Source: Holophagae bacterium
GTDB lineage: Bacteria > Acidobacteriota > Holophagae > Acanthopleuribacterales > Acanthopleuribacteraceae
DNA length: 64,000 nucleotides
Reading direction: 5' to 3'
Assembly (NCBI GenBank): GCA_029263455.1
Contig: JAJCXM010000017.1
Location: 1 to 64,000 of the forward strand
Below are positions 34,619 to 42,748 of this stretch, in pieces (the stretch's first letter is position 1; every line of letters starts with the position of its first letter). Position numbers and translations under genes: made by a program. The notes under the pieces are model-generated. The model did not search any database. It was not told the DNA's origin and saw only the letters and a list, made by a program, of their open reading frames with translations.

Positions 34619-36874
34619 CTACTTCACCTTTTCCTTCTCGGCACAATGAATTTCAATCGGGGACCCGGAAGCATGTAAGCTGAGACGGGCAATCCCACCC
34701 GAAGCTAAGTCACCAAATAATATATGATCGGCAAGTTTTTCCTTTATTTCCCGGTCGATGAGTCTCGCCAGTGGACGAGCCCCGTAATGAGTGGAAAAGC
34801 CCTTGTCTGCAAGATATTTAACGATGGCGTCGTCGTAATCAAGGGAGACGCCGCGTTCAATTAGTTGATGGTCTAACTCGTCCAGAAACTTGACGACAAT
34901 GCGATGGACGGTAGCTGGTTTGAGGGATGAGAAGTGGACGATGGCATCAAGCCGATTTCGGAACTCTGGCGAAAAGGCTTTCTCCAACGCCATCTTCCCT
35001 TTGTGAGGTCTATTGATGTCTTCGCTAAAGCCAATCGAGCCTCTGGCCAAATCTTTGGCACCCGCATTGCTAGTCATGATGACAATGGCATGTTTGAAGT
35101 CAGCGCGTTTACCGGTGTGATCGGTTAACGAAGCGTGGTCCATCACCTGTAACAAAATGTTGTAAACGTCGGGATGGGCTTTTTCGATCTCGTCTAACAA
35201 GATAAGGCAATAGGGTGTTTTATTGACGGCATCGGTGAGCAGTCCGCCCTGATCGAAGCCTACATAGCCAGGAGGCGCACCAATCAAACGCGAAACGGTA
35301 TGTTTCTCCATGTATTCACTCATGTCGAAACGTACGAAATTAATGGCCAACGCTCGAGCCAATTGCTTGGCAACTTCGGTTTTCCCGACTCCGGTTGGTC
35401 CAGTGAAGAGAAATGAGCCAACGGGTTTGTCCAGGCCTCGCAGGCCAGAACGACTAAGTTTAATAGACTGCACCAGTGCCGCAATCGCTTCATCCTGATC
35501 AAAAACCACCAATTTTAGATTGCGCTCAAGATGTTGTAGACGTTCGCGATCGTCATTTTCGATGGATTTAGTTGGCACTTGAGCAATTTCGGCCACAACG
35601 CGTTCTACGTCGCGGACATTAATATGCTTTTTGCGCTTTGAAATCGGCACAAGATGTTGTGCGGCACCCACTTCGTCGATAACGTCGATGGCCTTGTCTG
35701 GCAAGAATCGGTGGTTAATGTGTTTGGCGGCCAAATTGGCGGCCGCCCGAAGTGCGGCATTTGAATACTTCACATTGTGATGGGATTCGTAATAACGCTT
35801 CAATCCTTTCAGGATTTTGAATGTTTCATCGGCACTAGGCTCATTCACATCGATTTTTTGGAAACGGCGCGCCAAGGCGTGATCCTTTTCGAAAATGGTC
35901 TTGTAGTCTTGAAAAGTGGTTGATCCAATACAACGTAACTCACCAGAAGCCAACGCCGGTTTTAGAATATTGGAAGCGTCCATGCTGCCGCCACTGGTCG
36001 CGCCAGCGCCAACAATCGTGTGAATTTCGTCAATGAAAAGAACCGCGTTTTCATGTTTCGAAACGGCCTTAATGACGTCCTTGAGGCGAGCCTCAAATTC
36101 ACCGCGGAATTTGGTGTTGGCCAACAGCGCGCCCATATCAAGCGCAAATAGTTTGCAGCCAATAAGCACGTCAGGTACATCCTCTTCTAGGATCTTGCGC
36201 GCTAAGCCTTCTGCTATAGCTGTCTTGCCAACGCCTGGGTCGCCCACATAAACAGGATTGTTCTTTTTTCGACGACATAATATTTGAATGGTGCGTTTGA
36301 CTTCGCGAGAGCGTCCGATGAGTGGGTCGATACCGCCATCTTTTGCTTTGGCTACTAAGTCAACGGTGAACTCAACCAGTGGGTCGCGCGCTGGATGTGG
36401 GCTGGAAGCATCACCGTCAACTTCTTCGTATTCGTGTGCTGCCGATTTGGAGATGCCGTGTGAAATGTAATTGACGAGGTCAAAACGCGAAATCCCTTGT
36501 TTGTTGAGCAAATAGATCCCGTATGCATCTTTTTCGCGCATCATGCTGACCAACACATTACCGCCGTCCATCAATTCTTTACCTGATGTCTGAACATGCA
36601 GCGCTGCGCGTTGTAAGACTCGCTGAACCGCTAAGGTTTGGATGGGTTCAAATTCGTCATCCATTTCCATTTTTGGAACCCGTACTTCTAGGAATTGGTC
36701 CAGTTCCTGTTTGAGCGTATCGACGTCCGAACCACAATGGCCGAGAATATTGCGGCAGTCAGCGTCCTCAAGCAACGCGAACAGGATATGTTCCAAAGTC
36801 AGATATTCGTGTTGGCGTCGTTTAGCCTCTTGGTATGCAAACGATAAACTTCGTTCAAGTTCAGGACTAATCAC
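34619..36874 (-). CDS. clpA: ATP-dependent Clp protease ATP-binding subunit ClpA
   Basis: 751 residues (E. coli ClpA is 758). It has an N-terminal Clp_N repeat domain (SFAYQEAKRRQHEYLTLEHI), two AAA+ modules with Walker A GDPGVGKTAIAEGLA and GPTGVGKTEVAKQLA, Walker B VLFIDEIHTIVGAG and LILLDEIEKAHPD, and a D2-small domain. It unfolds substrates and feeds ClpP. Coupled to clpS by a 4-base overlap. clpP is not in the window. It is convergent with the PilZ gene, seven bases away. Confidence 0.98.
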   Translation of the reverse strand: MISPELERSLSFAYQEAKRRQHEYLTLEHILFALLEDADCRNILGHCGSDVDTLKQELDQFLEVRVPKMEMDDEFEPIQTLAVQRVLQRAALHVQTSGKELMDGGNVLVSMMREKDAYGIYLLNKQGISRFDLVNYISHGISKSAAHEYEEVDGDASSPHPARDPLVEFTVDLVAKAKDGGIDPLIGRSREVKRTIQILCRRKKNNPVYVGDPGVGKTAIAEGLARKILEEDVPDVLIGCKLFALDMGALLANTKFRGEFEARLKDVIKAVSKHENAVLFIDEIHTIVGAGATSGGSMDASNILKPALASGELRCIGSTTFQDYKTIFEKDHALARRFQKIDVNEPSADETFKILKGLKRYYESHHNVKYSNAALRAAANLAAKHINHRFLPDKAIDVIDEVGAAQHLVPISKRKKHINVRDVERVVAEIAQVPTKSIENDDRERLQHLERNLKLVVFDQDEAIAALVQSIKLSRSGLRGLDKPVGSFLFTGPTGVGKTEVAKQLARALAINFVRFDMSEYMEKHTVSRLIGAPPGYVGFDQGGLLTDAVNKTPYCLILLDEIEKAHPDVYNILLQVMDHASLTDHTGKRADFKHAIVIMTSNAGAKDLARGSIGFSEDINRPHKGKMALEKAFSPEFRNRLDAIVHFSSLKPATVHRIVVKFLDELDHQLIERGVSLDYDDAIVKYLADKGFSTHYGARPLARLIDREIKEKLADHILFGDLASGGIARLSLHASGSPIEIHCAEKEKVK

Positions 36875-37182
36875 TCGTCTTCCTCCATGATTGCTCGCAG
36901 TGGGAATTCATTTTGGCGGGCCATCTCTTCGACGGTGGCAACTTTCATTTCTGCAATCTCATATGTAAATACACCACAAATGCCGGCCCCGCTCTGATGG
37001 ATCTGCCACATTAATGTGTGGGCGTCTTCCGAGTCTTTGTGAAATACCGCCTGTAGCACAAAGATGACGAACTCCATCGTAGTGTAGTCGTCATTCAACA
37101 ATAAGACACGAAACAACTTTGGCTTGTCGAGCTTAGTCTTCTCTTCTAGCACTACGTTGGGATCGTTCAATCTTTCGCCCAT
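36871..37182 (-). CDS. clpS: ClpS adaptor protein
   Basis: 103 residues. ClpS core: KLFRVLLLNDDYTTMEFVI (N-degron pocket Asn-Asp-Asp) and the helix with DAHTLMWQIHQSG, then CGVFTYEIAEMKV. It delivers N-end-rule substrates to ClpA. AGGAG lies ten bases before the ATG. It is the first gene of the clpS-clpA operon. Confidence 0.98.
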   Translation of the reverse strand: MGERLNDPNVVLEEKTKLDKPKLFRVLLLNDDYTTMEFVIFVLQAVFHKDSEDAHTLMWQIHQSGAGICGVFTYEIAEMKVATVEEMARQNEFPLRAIMEEDE

Positions 37183-37331
37183 AGGTCGTTCACTCCTGAA
37201 ACATCAACACATGACTTGCTATTATAATTCGGGTTAGCTTCCGCAGGTGAATTGGCTTTCGATCACGCCTTCTGTGAGTCTCAGATCGATGCATCCGTCA
37301 CTAATATCAGACAAAAAACACTAAAAACCAG

Positions 37332-37360
37332 ATGACAGGTTAGTTAGCATCTGCTAGAAT
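37332..37360 (+). promoter_or_regulatory. Sigma70-type promoter of rpsN-rpmJ
   Basis: ATGACA (37332-37337) and TAGAAT (37355-37360) are separated by 17 bases, and TGC directly precedes the -10, making an extended -10. Transcription would start near 37367, giving an 80-base leader. The 20-base block around the -10 (37351-37370) matches that of rpsD at 16 positions. Confidence 0.65.
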
Positions 37361-37446
37361 CTCGACTTTGTGGCTGGACTGCGTGCGTATGCAGGCATAA
37401 GGTTTCACGGGAAAAGAAGTGGTTTTGTAAGGGTTTAGGAGTATTC

Positions 37447-37752
37447 ATGGCCAAAAAATCAATGATCGCCAAGAATTTGAAACGAATGAAAGTGGCTGAG
37501 CAGTATCGCTCAACACGTGAAGAGCTCGTAAAGAAAATGAACGATGCCAGTCTACCATCAGAAGAACGCGATGCGGCTCGGCGTCAATTTAATAACATTC
37601 CTCGTGATGCCAGCCGAACACGGATTCGGGTGCGTTGTGAAGTGACTGGTAGAGCCCGCGGGAACTACCGTAAATATCGACTTTGCCGTATCGCATTTCG
37701 GGAATATGCACTGCGTGGCATGTTGCCCGGTGTAACTAAGTCGAGCTGGTGA
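37447..37752 (+). CDS. rpsN: Ribosomal protein S14 (zinc-free, long form)
   Basis: 101 residues, the long form without the two CxxC zinc pairs, as in E. coli S14. Conserved elements are [25 protein letters not shown] and a C-terminal [15 protein letters not shown] lies seven bases before the ATG. In gammaproteobacteria rpsN normally sits in the spc operon; here it heads a two-gene unit with rpmJ, away from all other ribosomal genes. From memory the C-terminus resembles zinc-independent S14 paralogues. It may be a second copy, or a relocated single copy. Confidence 0.93.
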   Translation: MAKKSMIAKNLKRMKVAEQYRSTREELVKKMNDASLPSEERDAARRQFNNIPRDASRTRIRVRCEVTGRARGNYRKYRLCRIAFREYALRGMLPGVTKSSW

Positions 37753-37768
37753 GCGGAAGGGGAACGAA

Positions 37769-37912
37769 ATGAAAGTACTCAATTCTCTTAAGACGGCCCG
37801 GAGCCGCCATAAAGATTGCAAAATTGTGCGTCGTCGTGGCGTAACCTTTGTCATCTGCAAATCGAACCCGAGATTTAAAGCGCGCCAAGGTAAACCATCC
37901 AAGACGCGATGA
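37769..37912 (+). CDS. Ribosomal protein L36, YkgO type
   Basis: 47 residues ([20 protein letters not shown], then [20 protein letters not shown], then GKPSKTR). This is the longer L36 of the YkgO kind, which keeps two Cys but lacks the CxxC-C-H zinc set of the standard 38-residue form. It starts 17 bases after rpsN, with AAGGGGAA upstream, and ends just before a strong terminator. In E. coli the paralogous YkgO is made under zinc shortage. Confidence 0.93.
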   Translation: MKVLNSLKTARSRHKDCKIVRRRGVTFVICKSNPRFKARQGKPSKTR

Positions 37913-37932
37913 ACCTGGCGACATGAATTTTT

Positions 37933-37966
37933 AGCCCGGCCAATTTATTTGGCCGGGCTTTTTTTT
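37933..37966 (+). terminator. Rho-independent terminator after rpsN-rpmJ
   Basis: An 11-bp perfect stem (AGCCCGGCCAA at 37933-37943 with TTGGCCGGGCT at 37949-37959), a 5-base loop, and an eight-T run. It ends the rpsN-rpmJ unit. It lies seven bases before the 3' end of the convergent hsp20 operon. Confidence 0.95.
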
Positions 37967-37972
37967 GCCCAA

Positions 37973-38479
37973 TTAGGTCGACTTGATTTGGATGGTTTTT
38001 GCCGCTTTTTTAGGCAAATTGTGTCGCTTGAACGTTATGTGCAAGACGCCGTTTTTGAATTGAGCGTCAGCCGAGTCATTGTCTACATCATCGGGAAGTT
38101 TGATACTTCGCTGGAATGAGCCGAAGCTGCGTTCCATGCGGTAATAGTTACGCTCCCGGCTGTCTTCTTCCCGTTTGACCTCTCCGCTCAAAGTAAGGAC
38201 GCCTTCTTTGAGACTTAACTCAACATCGTCTGTCGCAAGGCCAGGTAGATCTGCCTTGATTTCGAAACGATCTTGGTTGTCTATGACGTCGATGGCCGGT
38301 TTGTGGGCGTTCCATGGGTTAAGTTGTCCAATGGGGCTGTCGAATCCTTCGAAGAAGGAATGAAACAGTCGGTTGATCTCGCGCTGAAAGGATGCGGCCG
38401 GTGCCTCATGGTCGAGTTCATTCAACCTGTTTGTGTGCTGAACCGGTTTTCTCCAGGGTAGTTGTGTTAAAAAGGTCAT
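37973..38479 (-). CDS. Small heat-shock protein (Hsp20) 1
   Basis: 168 residues. The alpha-crystallin domain runs about 60-155 (AIDVIDNQDRFEIKADLPGL, LTLSGEVKREED, FKNGVLHITFKRH) and the C-terminal oligomerisation motif is IQI in KTIQIKS. An ATP-independent holdase that keeps unfolding proteins soluble. It has the longest N-terminal arm of the three here. Third gene of the three-gene minus-strand operon, 27 bases after the second. Confidence 0.94.
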   Translation of the reverse strand: MTFLTQLPWRKPVQHTNRLNELDHEAPAASFQREINRLFHSFFEGFDSPIGQLNPWNAHKPAIDVIDNQDRFEIKADLPGLATDDVELSLKEGVLTLSGEVKREEDSRERNYYRMERSFGSFQRSIKLPDDVDNDSADAQFKNGVLHITFKRHNLPKKAAKTIQIKST

Positions 38480-38506
38480 GGGGTTGTCCTCCTTTGCTAT
38501 AGATCC

Positions 38507-38893
38507 TTATGAGATTTTGACTTCAATCTTTTTCGGGATAGCCGCTTCTTTTAGTCCCAGGCGAATATCGAGAAGGCCGTTCTTTAGGCTTGCTTCAATG
38601 CGGCTTAGGTCTACTTCGTCGGGCAGATTAAAGCTGCAGTTATAGTCGGGTGACGTGAATTCGCGATGGATGAGACGCATGTCTGGATCTGCTTCAACCG
38701 TGTTGCTAGCAGATATGGAAAGCGTTGAAAGATGGCTTGTCAGCTCCAGGTCTTCACTCTTCACGCCAGGCAGTTCGACGAGTAGCCGGTAGCCCTTTTC
38801 ATCCCGATAAATGTCGGTTTTAGGTCGAACAGATGGGCGCGCCTTTTTGGTGATTGTCTCTTTGCAGGGTGCAGCTAGTGTGGCAGTAGTCAT
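38507..38893 (-). CDS. Small heat-shock protein (Hsp20) 2
   Basis: 128 residues, a compact alpha-crystallin domain (IYRDEKGYRLLVELPGVKSE, LSTLSISASN, LKNGLLDIRLG) with the C-terminal IPKKIEVKIS. The N-terminal arm is short and basic. It lies 11 bases after Hsp20 3, so it belongs to the same operon. Distinct enough from its neighbours to suggest hetero-oligomers or different clients. Confidence 0.94.
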   Translation of the reverse strand: MTTATLAAPCKETITKKARPSVRPKTDIYRDEKGYRLLVELPGVKSEDLELTSHLSTLSISASNTVEADPDMRLIHREFTSPDYNCSFNLPDEVDLSRIEASLKNGLLDIRLGLKEAAIPKKIEVKIS

Positions 38894-38904
38894 GTCTTTC
38901 TCCC

Positions 38905-39285
38905 TTAAACTGATTTTACGGGGATGACCCGTGGCTTTTCGTTTTCGTGCATGTGGAGGTTAACGGACAGAATGCCGTTGTTGAATTGCGCTTCAACTTG
39001 GCTTTCATCAATTTGAAAAGGCAGCTTGATGCGGCGCTCGAAGGATTGAAATTGTCGTTCACTTCTTAGTAGCTGGCCTTCGTCCGTCTTTTCTTCGGCT
39101 TGACTGCGAATCGTGATCAAATCACCTTCGGCGGTCAAATCAATCTCTTTGGCAATGAACCCTGGCAATTGCACATCAATGCGTGCTTGTTCTTGGTTGC
39201 GGTAGAGATTGATGGCCGGTGTCTCTTTGTAGGTTGTTCGGTTAGGTGCGTATTGGGTCAATGGTTGGAGCCAGTCAATCAACAT
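38905..39285 (-). CDS. Small heat-shock protein (Hsp20) 3
   Basis: 126 residues from ATG 39285, which has AAAGGA six bases upstream; the frame opens further up but without a ribosome site. Alpha-crystallin domain: INLYRNQEQARIDVQLPGF, ITIRSQAEEKTD and FNNGILSVNLH, with a VIPV C-terminal motif. First gene of the three-gene hsp20 operon, directly behind a near-consensus promoter. Confidence 0.94.
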   Translation of the reverse strand: MLIDWLQPLTQYAPNRTTYKETPAINLYRNQEQARIDVQLPGFIAKEIDLTAEGDLITIRSQAEEKTDEGQLLRSERQFQSFERRIKLPFQIDESQVEAQFNNGILSVNLHMHENEKPRVIPVKSV

Positions 39286-39341
39286 ATGGTTTCCTTTCGG
39301 CAAAATAATCGTTGGGGCCAATCGCCCTTTACATGACTACG

Positions 39342-39370
39342 AATATAAAATCTAAGTGTTGCAATGTCAA
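39342..39370 (-). promoter_or_regulatory. Near-consensus sigma70 promoter of the hsp20 operon
   Basis: On the minus strand TTGACA (39370-39365) and TATATT (39347-39342) are 17 bases apart: a consensus -35, a five-of-six -10, and ideal spacing. No clear sigma32 heat-shock -10 (CCCCAT) was seen. Transcription would start near 39335, about 50 bases before the first gene. Confidence 0.75.
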
Positions 39371-39535
39371 ATAAAAATAATTAAATATGATCAAACAACA
39401 CTCAAGTGTACGAAAATGTGGGATACAGGGAGCCGTTTTTGTTTTGGATGACTATGTGATGTCTATATAAAGACAAATGACTGGCCAGTCTTGACTGAAT
39501 CGTTTATCCTGCCGGACTGGAAGTGGGAGGAAGTG

Positions 39536-40102
39536 ATGATTTCGACAAGTGATTTTAAGAAGGGCATGCGCTACGAAGATGAGGGTGTGCCGTTCCAGGT
39601 CATGGAATTTACGGTTCACAACCCTTCAGCTCGGGGCGCAGCAACGCTTGTGAAAGCGAAAGTAAGAAATTTAATAAGCGGGCAGGTCCTGCAGCGAACC
39701 TACAAATCGGGTGATATGTTTACGCAGCCCGATTTGTCTGTCCGGCAAGTTCAGTTTCTTTACCCTGATGGCAGTGACTTCGTTTTTATGGATCAGGAAA
39801 CCTATGAGCAGTACTCTGTTTCGCCAGCGATCATCGGTAGCCTCACAGACTGGTTAAGTGATGGATTTGAAGCCAAACTGATGAGTTTTAATGGCCAATT
39901 CATTCAAGTAGAACCGCCCACGAGTCTAGTTGTTGCGGTTTCTTATGTCGAACCTGCTGCAAAAGGGGATACGGCGTCGGGGAAAGTGATGGCCAAAGCC
40001 CGATTAGCGAATGGAATCGAGATGTTGGTGCCAGCCTTTATTAAAGAGGGTAGTGAGATCAAGGTGGATCCGTCGACTAACGAATATTTGGGCCGGGCTT
40101 AG
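39536..40102 (+). CDS. Elongation factor P with a YeiP/EfpL-type loop
   Basis: 188 residues from ATG 39536 (GGGAGG five bases upstream). All three EF-P domains are present (ISTSDFKKGMRYEDEG, FVFMDQETYEQYSVS, SEIKVDPSTNEYLGRA). EF-P relieves ribosome stalling at proline runs. The loop that carries the modified Lys34 or Arg32 in standard EF-P reads NPSARGAATLVKAKVRN here, matching the SPTARGAATLYK loop of E. coli YeiP (EfpL), while the C-terminus looks like ordinary EF-P. The likely tip residue is Arg, unmodified in EfpL. A TTGGAT-N16-TATAAA pair at 39444-39471 is a possible promoter. Confidence 0.9.
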   Translation: MISTSDFKKGMRYEDEGVPFQVMEFTVHNPSARGAATLVKAKVRNLISGQVLQRTYKSGDMFTQPDLSVRQVQFLYPDGSDFVFMDQETYEQYSVSPAIIGSLTDWLSDGFEAKLMSFNGQFIQVEPPTSLVVAVSYVEPAAKGDTASGKVMAKARLANGIEMLVPAFIKEGSEIKVDPSTNEYLGRA

Positions 40103-40133
40103 TTATTTTGGCTGAGTTTATGCCAAAAAAGGC

Positions 40134-40162
40134 TGGTCAAGTGACAGTTGATCTGGTAGAAT
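40134..40162 (+). promoter_or_regulatory. Extended -10 promoter of rpsD
   Basis: TGGTCA (40134-40139) and TAGAAT (40157-40162), 17 bases apart, with TGG directly before the -10. The surrounding 20 bases resemble the rpsN promoter (16 of 20 identical), including a CTTT just downstream. Start would be near 40169, 70 bases before rpsD. Confidence 0.6.
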
Positions 40163-40238
40163 TCCGGCTTTTGGAAGCCCTTGTTTGGGTTTTGTAATAA
40201 ATCTTGTTCAGATGTTGAGTAGTAGTTAGGAGCAATCG

Positions 40239-40865
40239 ATGGCAACAAATAGAGGCCCAAAAGCCCGTATTATGAGGCGCTTTGGCGAAGCAATGTTTCG
40301 TTCGCCCAAATACCATGGCATTTTAGAGCGCCGTCCGAATCCACCAGGCCAACACGGACCTAAGGCCCGTCGTGGCAAGAAGAGTGAATTCGGAAAACGC
40401 CTTGAAGAAAAACAAAAATTGCGTTTCCAGTACAACATCCTGGAAAAGCAAATGCGACGTTATGTTGAGCGTGCATTCCGTAAAAAAGGTGTTTCGGGCA
40501 CGATCTTGCTGCAAATGCTCGAATCTCGGCTCGACAATCTGGTTTATCGTATGGGTTTCGCCTCCACGATTTGGGCCGCTCGTCAATTAGTTAATCACGG
40601 CCATATTTTGGTCAACGGCAAACGTGTCGACATTCCTTCTTATGAATGTTCTGTTGGAGAAGAGATTGTTCTTCACGAGAAATTACGCCAAAACGCCCAC
40701 GTGGTTGAGGCATTAAACTATTGCCCTCAAGGCCTTGTCCCAGGTTATTTGGAAACAAACCGCGACACATTCTCGGGTAAACTCACTTCAATTCCAACGC
40801 GAGATGAAATTCCTGCAAAAATCGATGAACAACTCATCGTTGAGTACTATTCAAAGTACGTCTGA
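40239..40865 (+). CDS. rpsD: Ribosomal protein S4, divergent zinc-free type
   Basis: 208 residues. The N-terminus (GPKARIMRRFGEAMF) has no Cys cluster, so no zinc site. Core elements are PPGQHGPKARRGKKSEFGKR, LESRLDNLVYRMGF and the S4 RNA-binding domain (WAARQLVNHGHILVNGKRVD), then a long C-terminal part ending EQLIVEYYSKYV. From memory it is closer to chlamydial or other non-proteobacterial S4 than to E. coli S4. It normally lies in the alpha operon before rpoA; here it stands alone behind efp. It has its own promoter and a strong terminator. Possibly a paralogue or a transferred gene. Confidence 0.93.
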   Translation: MATNRGPKARIMRRFGEAMFRSPKYHGILERRPNPPGQHGPKARRGKKSEFGKRLEEKQKLRFQYNILEKQMRRYVERAFRKKGVSGTILLQMLESRLDNLVYRMGFASTIWAARQLVNHGHILVNGKRVDIPSYECSVGEEIVLHEKLRQNAHVVEALNYCPQGLVPGYLETNRDTFSGKLTSIPTRDEIPAKIDEQLIVEYYSKYV

Positions 40866-40898
40866 TACGCACGCGAATCGCATCAACAAGAAACATTT

Positions 40899-40925
40899 GG
40901 GAGGCCATTCTGGCCTCCCTTTTTT
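40899..40925 (+). terminator. Rho-independent terminator after rpsD
   Basis: A 9-bp perfect stem (GGGAGGCCA at 40899-40907 with TGGCCTCCC at 40911-40919), a 3-base loop and a six-T run. It ends rpsD 34 bases after its stop. Confidence 0.95.
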
Positions 40926-41032
40926 CGTATTGGTTCGTCGTGTCTCAACCAATGAAGTTGTCAATTAGGCACATCTTTCACGTCAATGAATCACAATTGG
41001 TAGTTATGACTAAGGCTAATACAATGAGCGCA

Positions 41033-41992
41033 TTATTTGCCTTGTGACATTCGCAACATCGCCTCGGCATCATTTGCCAATGATCCCAACAACCCTGATT
41101 TGACCAGCCTTGGAAGTAGTGTCTTAAGATTGGGATCTTTTTGGTAGGCTTTTGCGAAATAGGGTATTGAGGCTTCAAGTTGACCACTTGTGGCCATGGT
41201 AACGGCTGTCCAGAAGGCTATTTCTGCTTGTTCTGGCATGATCTCCATCGCGCTACCATAGGCTTCCATGGCCTCAGCTGTTTCACCCTTGCCGATATGC
41301 TCATCTCCGCGATCCATGTAATGGTATGCGCGGGCAACCTTTACCAAACGACGAAGTTCTTTGAGTGGTTGCGGATGGTCCTCAACCCGCAGATCGAATA
41401 TCCGATCTTTCCACGGAAATCCGCTTGGCTTTGCTTTGGCCACTAGCAACGCGGCCGATTGCATGCCGCGTAAGTCGCCACCTTCAGCTTGGGCTGCATC
41501 CAATGCAGCAAGCATGCGTTCGGCCAGATCGCCGTCCGTATGTTCAAACGCATCACCCATGGCTGCCCAGACAGTGTCTTTCACCATGATGTTGGCTTGC
41601 ACCGAATAATTTTTTCCTGTCCGATGTCCTGCCTCAGCAATACACAGTTCGCCTGTATGAGCGGCTAGGTTGCCCTTCACATCAATCATCGCCACCTGTC
41701 TTAGTCCGGAGCCAGGGTCGCTGGCGAGTAAGCCTTCAAGGGCCTGCTGAGGTGTTTTACCGGCTCGCATCATTGCTAGGCCAAGTGGACCATAGGAAAT
41801 GTCGACCAGAGATTGGGTTGCCACAGCTCCAACGCCTGATTCGACCCACGGGACGACGGCACCCACTGAAAACCAGTGTGACTGTACTGCTACACCAATC
41901 TCGCCATTCACTTCGTCATAGGCCACGATCGAATAAGTATTCACAGGTCGAATGGCTTCTTGAGCCAAAATCATACTGATGAGAATAAACAC
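41033..41992 (-). CDS. DUF1028 family Ntn-hydrolase-like protein, secreted, with TPR tail
   Basis: 319 residues. The DUF1028 body is clear: NTYSIVAYDEVNGEIGVAVQ, FSVGAVVPWVESGVGAVATQ, and AHTGELCIAEAGHRTGKNYS with NIMVKDTVWAAMGDAFE. The last 100 residues form TPR-like helices (YHYMDRGDEHIGKGETAEAM). A short hydrophobic leader (MFILISMILAQE) suggests export. The family is Ntn-hydrolase-like and its reaction is poorly known. The start is GTG 41992, chosen because a perfect AAGGAGG lies five bases upstream. Exonuclease gene upstream ends 21 bases away. Confidence 0.88.
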   Translation of the reverse strand: MFILISMILAQEAIRPVNTYSIVAYDEVNGEIGVAVQSHWFSVGAVVPWVESGVGAVATQSLVDISYGPLGLAMMRAGKTPQQALEGLLASDPGSGLRQVAMIDVKGNLAAHTGELCIAEAGHRTGKNYSVQANIMVKDTVWAAMGDAFEHTDGDLAERMLAALDAAQAEGGDLRGMQSAALLVAKAKPSGFPWKDRIFDLRVEDHPQPLKELRRLVKVARAYHYMDRGDEHIGKGETAEAMEAYGSAMEIMPEQAEIAFWTAVTMATSGQLEASIPYFAKAYQKDPNLKTLLPRLVKSGLLGSLANDAEAMLRMSQGK

Positions 41993-42013
41993 GGGAGCCT
42001 CCTTATCGGACGA

Positions 42014-42748
42014 TCAATCTTCGCCCGCATGTTCAACCACTAAATCGGTGGCCGATTCGCCGCAAAATGCCAACATGACTTGGGCTGTCGTGACCACATC
42101 TCGTTCGCAGTAGCTCTGAATTCGAGCCAAATCATGATCTTGCCAGAATACACGCCCAACGTCGGCACCCGTTATGTCGTCTTTTGGCGAGGGCAAGCCC
42201 AACGTATCAGCCAACAGGTCTAATGATACAAAGGTGCGGTAGTCGCCAAAACGCCACAAGTCCATCGTATCTAGGTAGGGGACCTCCCAGGGACGCTTGC
42301 CCTGTGTTTGTAGCGACTTGGGAACGGGTAATCGATTCGCTAAATAGCGTCTGCCCAGGTAAGGAAAATCGAACTCCTTGCCATTGTGCGCGCATAGCTT
42401 TCTAATGGGTCGCGACATGAATGAATCAACAACACCTGAAAACGACTCCAAGATGAGACCTTCTTCGTCGTTGCAGAATGATTTAATACGTAGGTGATAT
42501 TGCGAACCGATGCGCTTGATATATCCGGCCGACACGCACACGATGCGCCCAAATTCTGCGAAGATGGCTGCGCGTTCTGCATAAAATTCCGTGGCCGGTG
42601 TCGGTTCGCTCGCCATACGTTGTAAACTGTCGGATTTTTTTTGCCACAATTGCTGTGTCCGCGTTGGCACATCAGGCCAATCTGAATAGGCCGACACGGT
42701 TTCAATATCAACGAACAAGATGTGTTCTAGGTGTTCAAGTTGAATCAT
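42014..42748 (-). CDS. Predicted PolB-like 3'-5' exonuclease
   Basis: 244 residues with the three DEDDy exonuclease motifs: ILFVDIETVSAYSDW (Exo I, Asp and Glu), LCAHNGKEFDFPYLGRRY (Exo II) and IQSYCERDVVTTAQVML (Exo III, Tyr and Asp). It is similar to stand-alone exonuclease domains of B-family polymerases found in many bacteria. Likely a DNA or RNA 3'-5' exonuclease; the cellular role is unknown. Its ATG overlaps the stop of the lipid kinase gene by four bases. Confidence 0.88.
   Translation of the reverse strand: MIQLEHLEHILFVDIETVSAYSDWPDVPTRTQQLWQKKSDSLQRMASEPTPATEFYAERAAIFAEFGRIVCVSAGYIKRIGSQYHLRIKSFCNDEEGLILESFSGVVDSFMSRPIRKLCAHNGKEFDFPYLGRRYLANRLPVPKSLQTQGKRPWEVPYLDTMDLWRFGDYRTFVSLDLLADTLGLPSPKDDITGADVGRVFWQDHDLARIQSYCERDVVTTAQVMLAFCGESATDLVVEHAGED

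Noticed and set aside
37183-37331. Zur box before rpsN
   Set aside because: An AT-rich stretch near 37215 is not a convincing palindrome; zinc control of rpsN-rpmJ stays a hypothesis only.
39300-39420. Sigma32 heat-shock promoter for the hsp20 operon
   Set aside because: A CTTGAG is present but no matching CCCCAT-type -10 at the right distance; the sigma70 pair fits much better.
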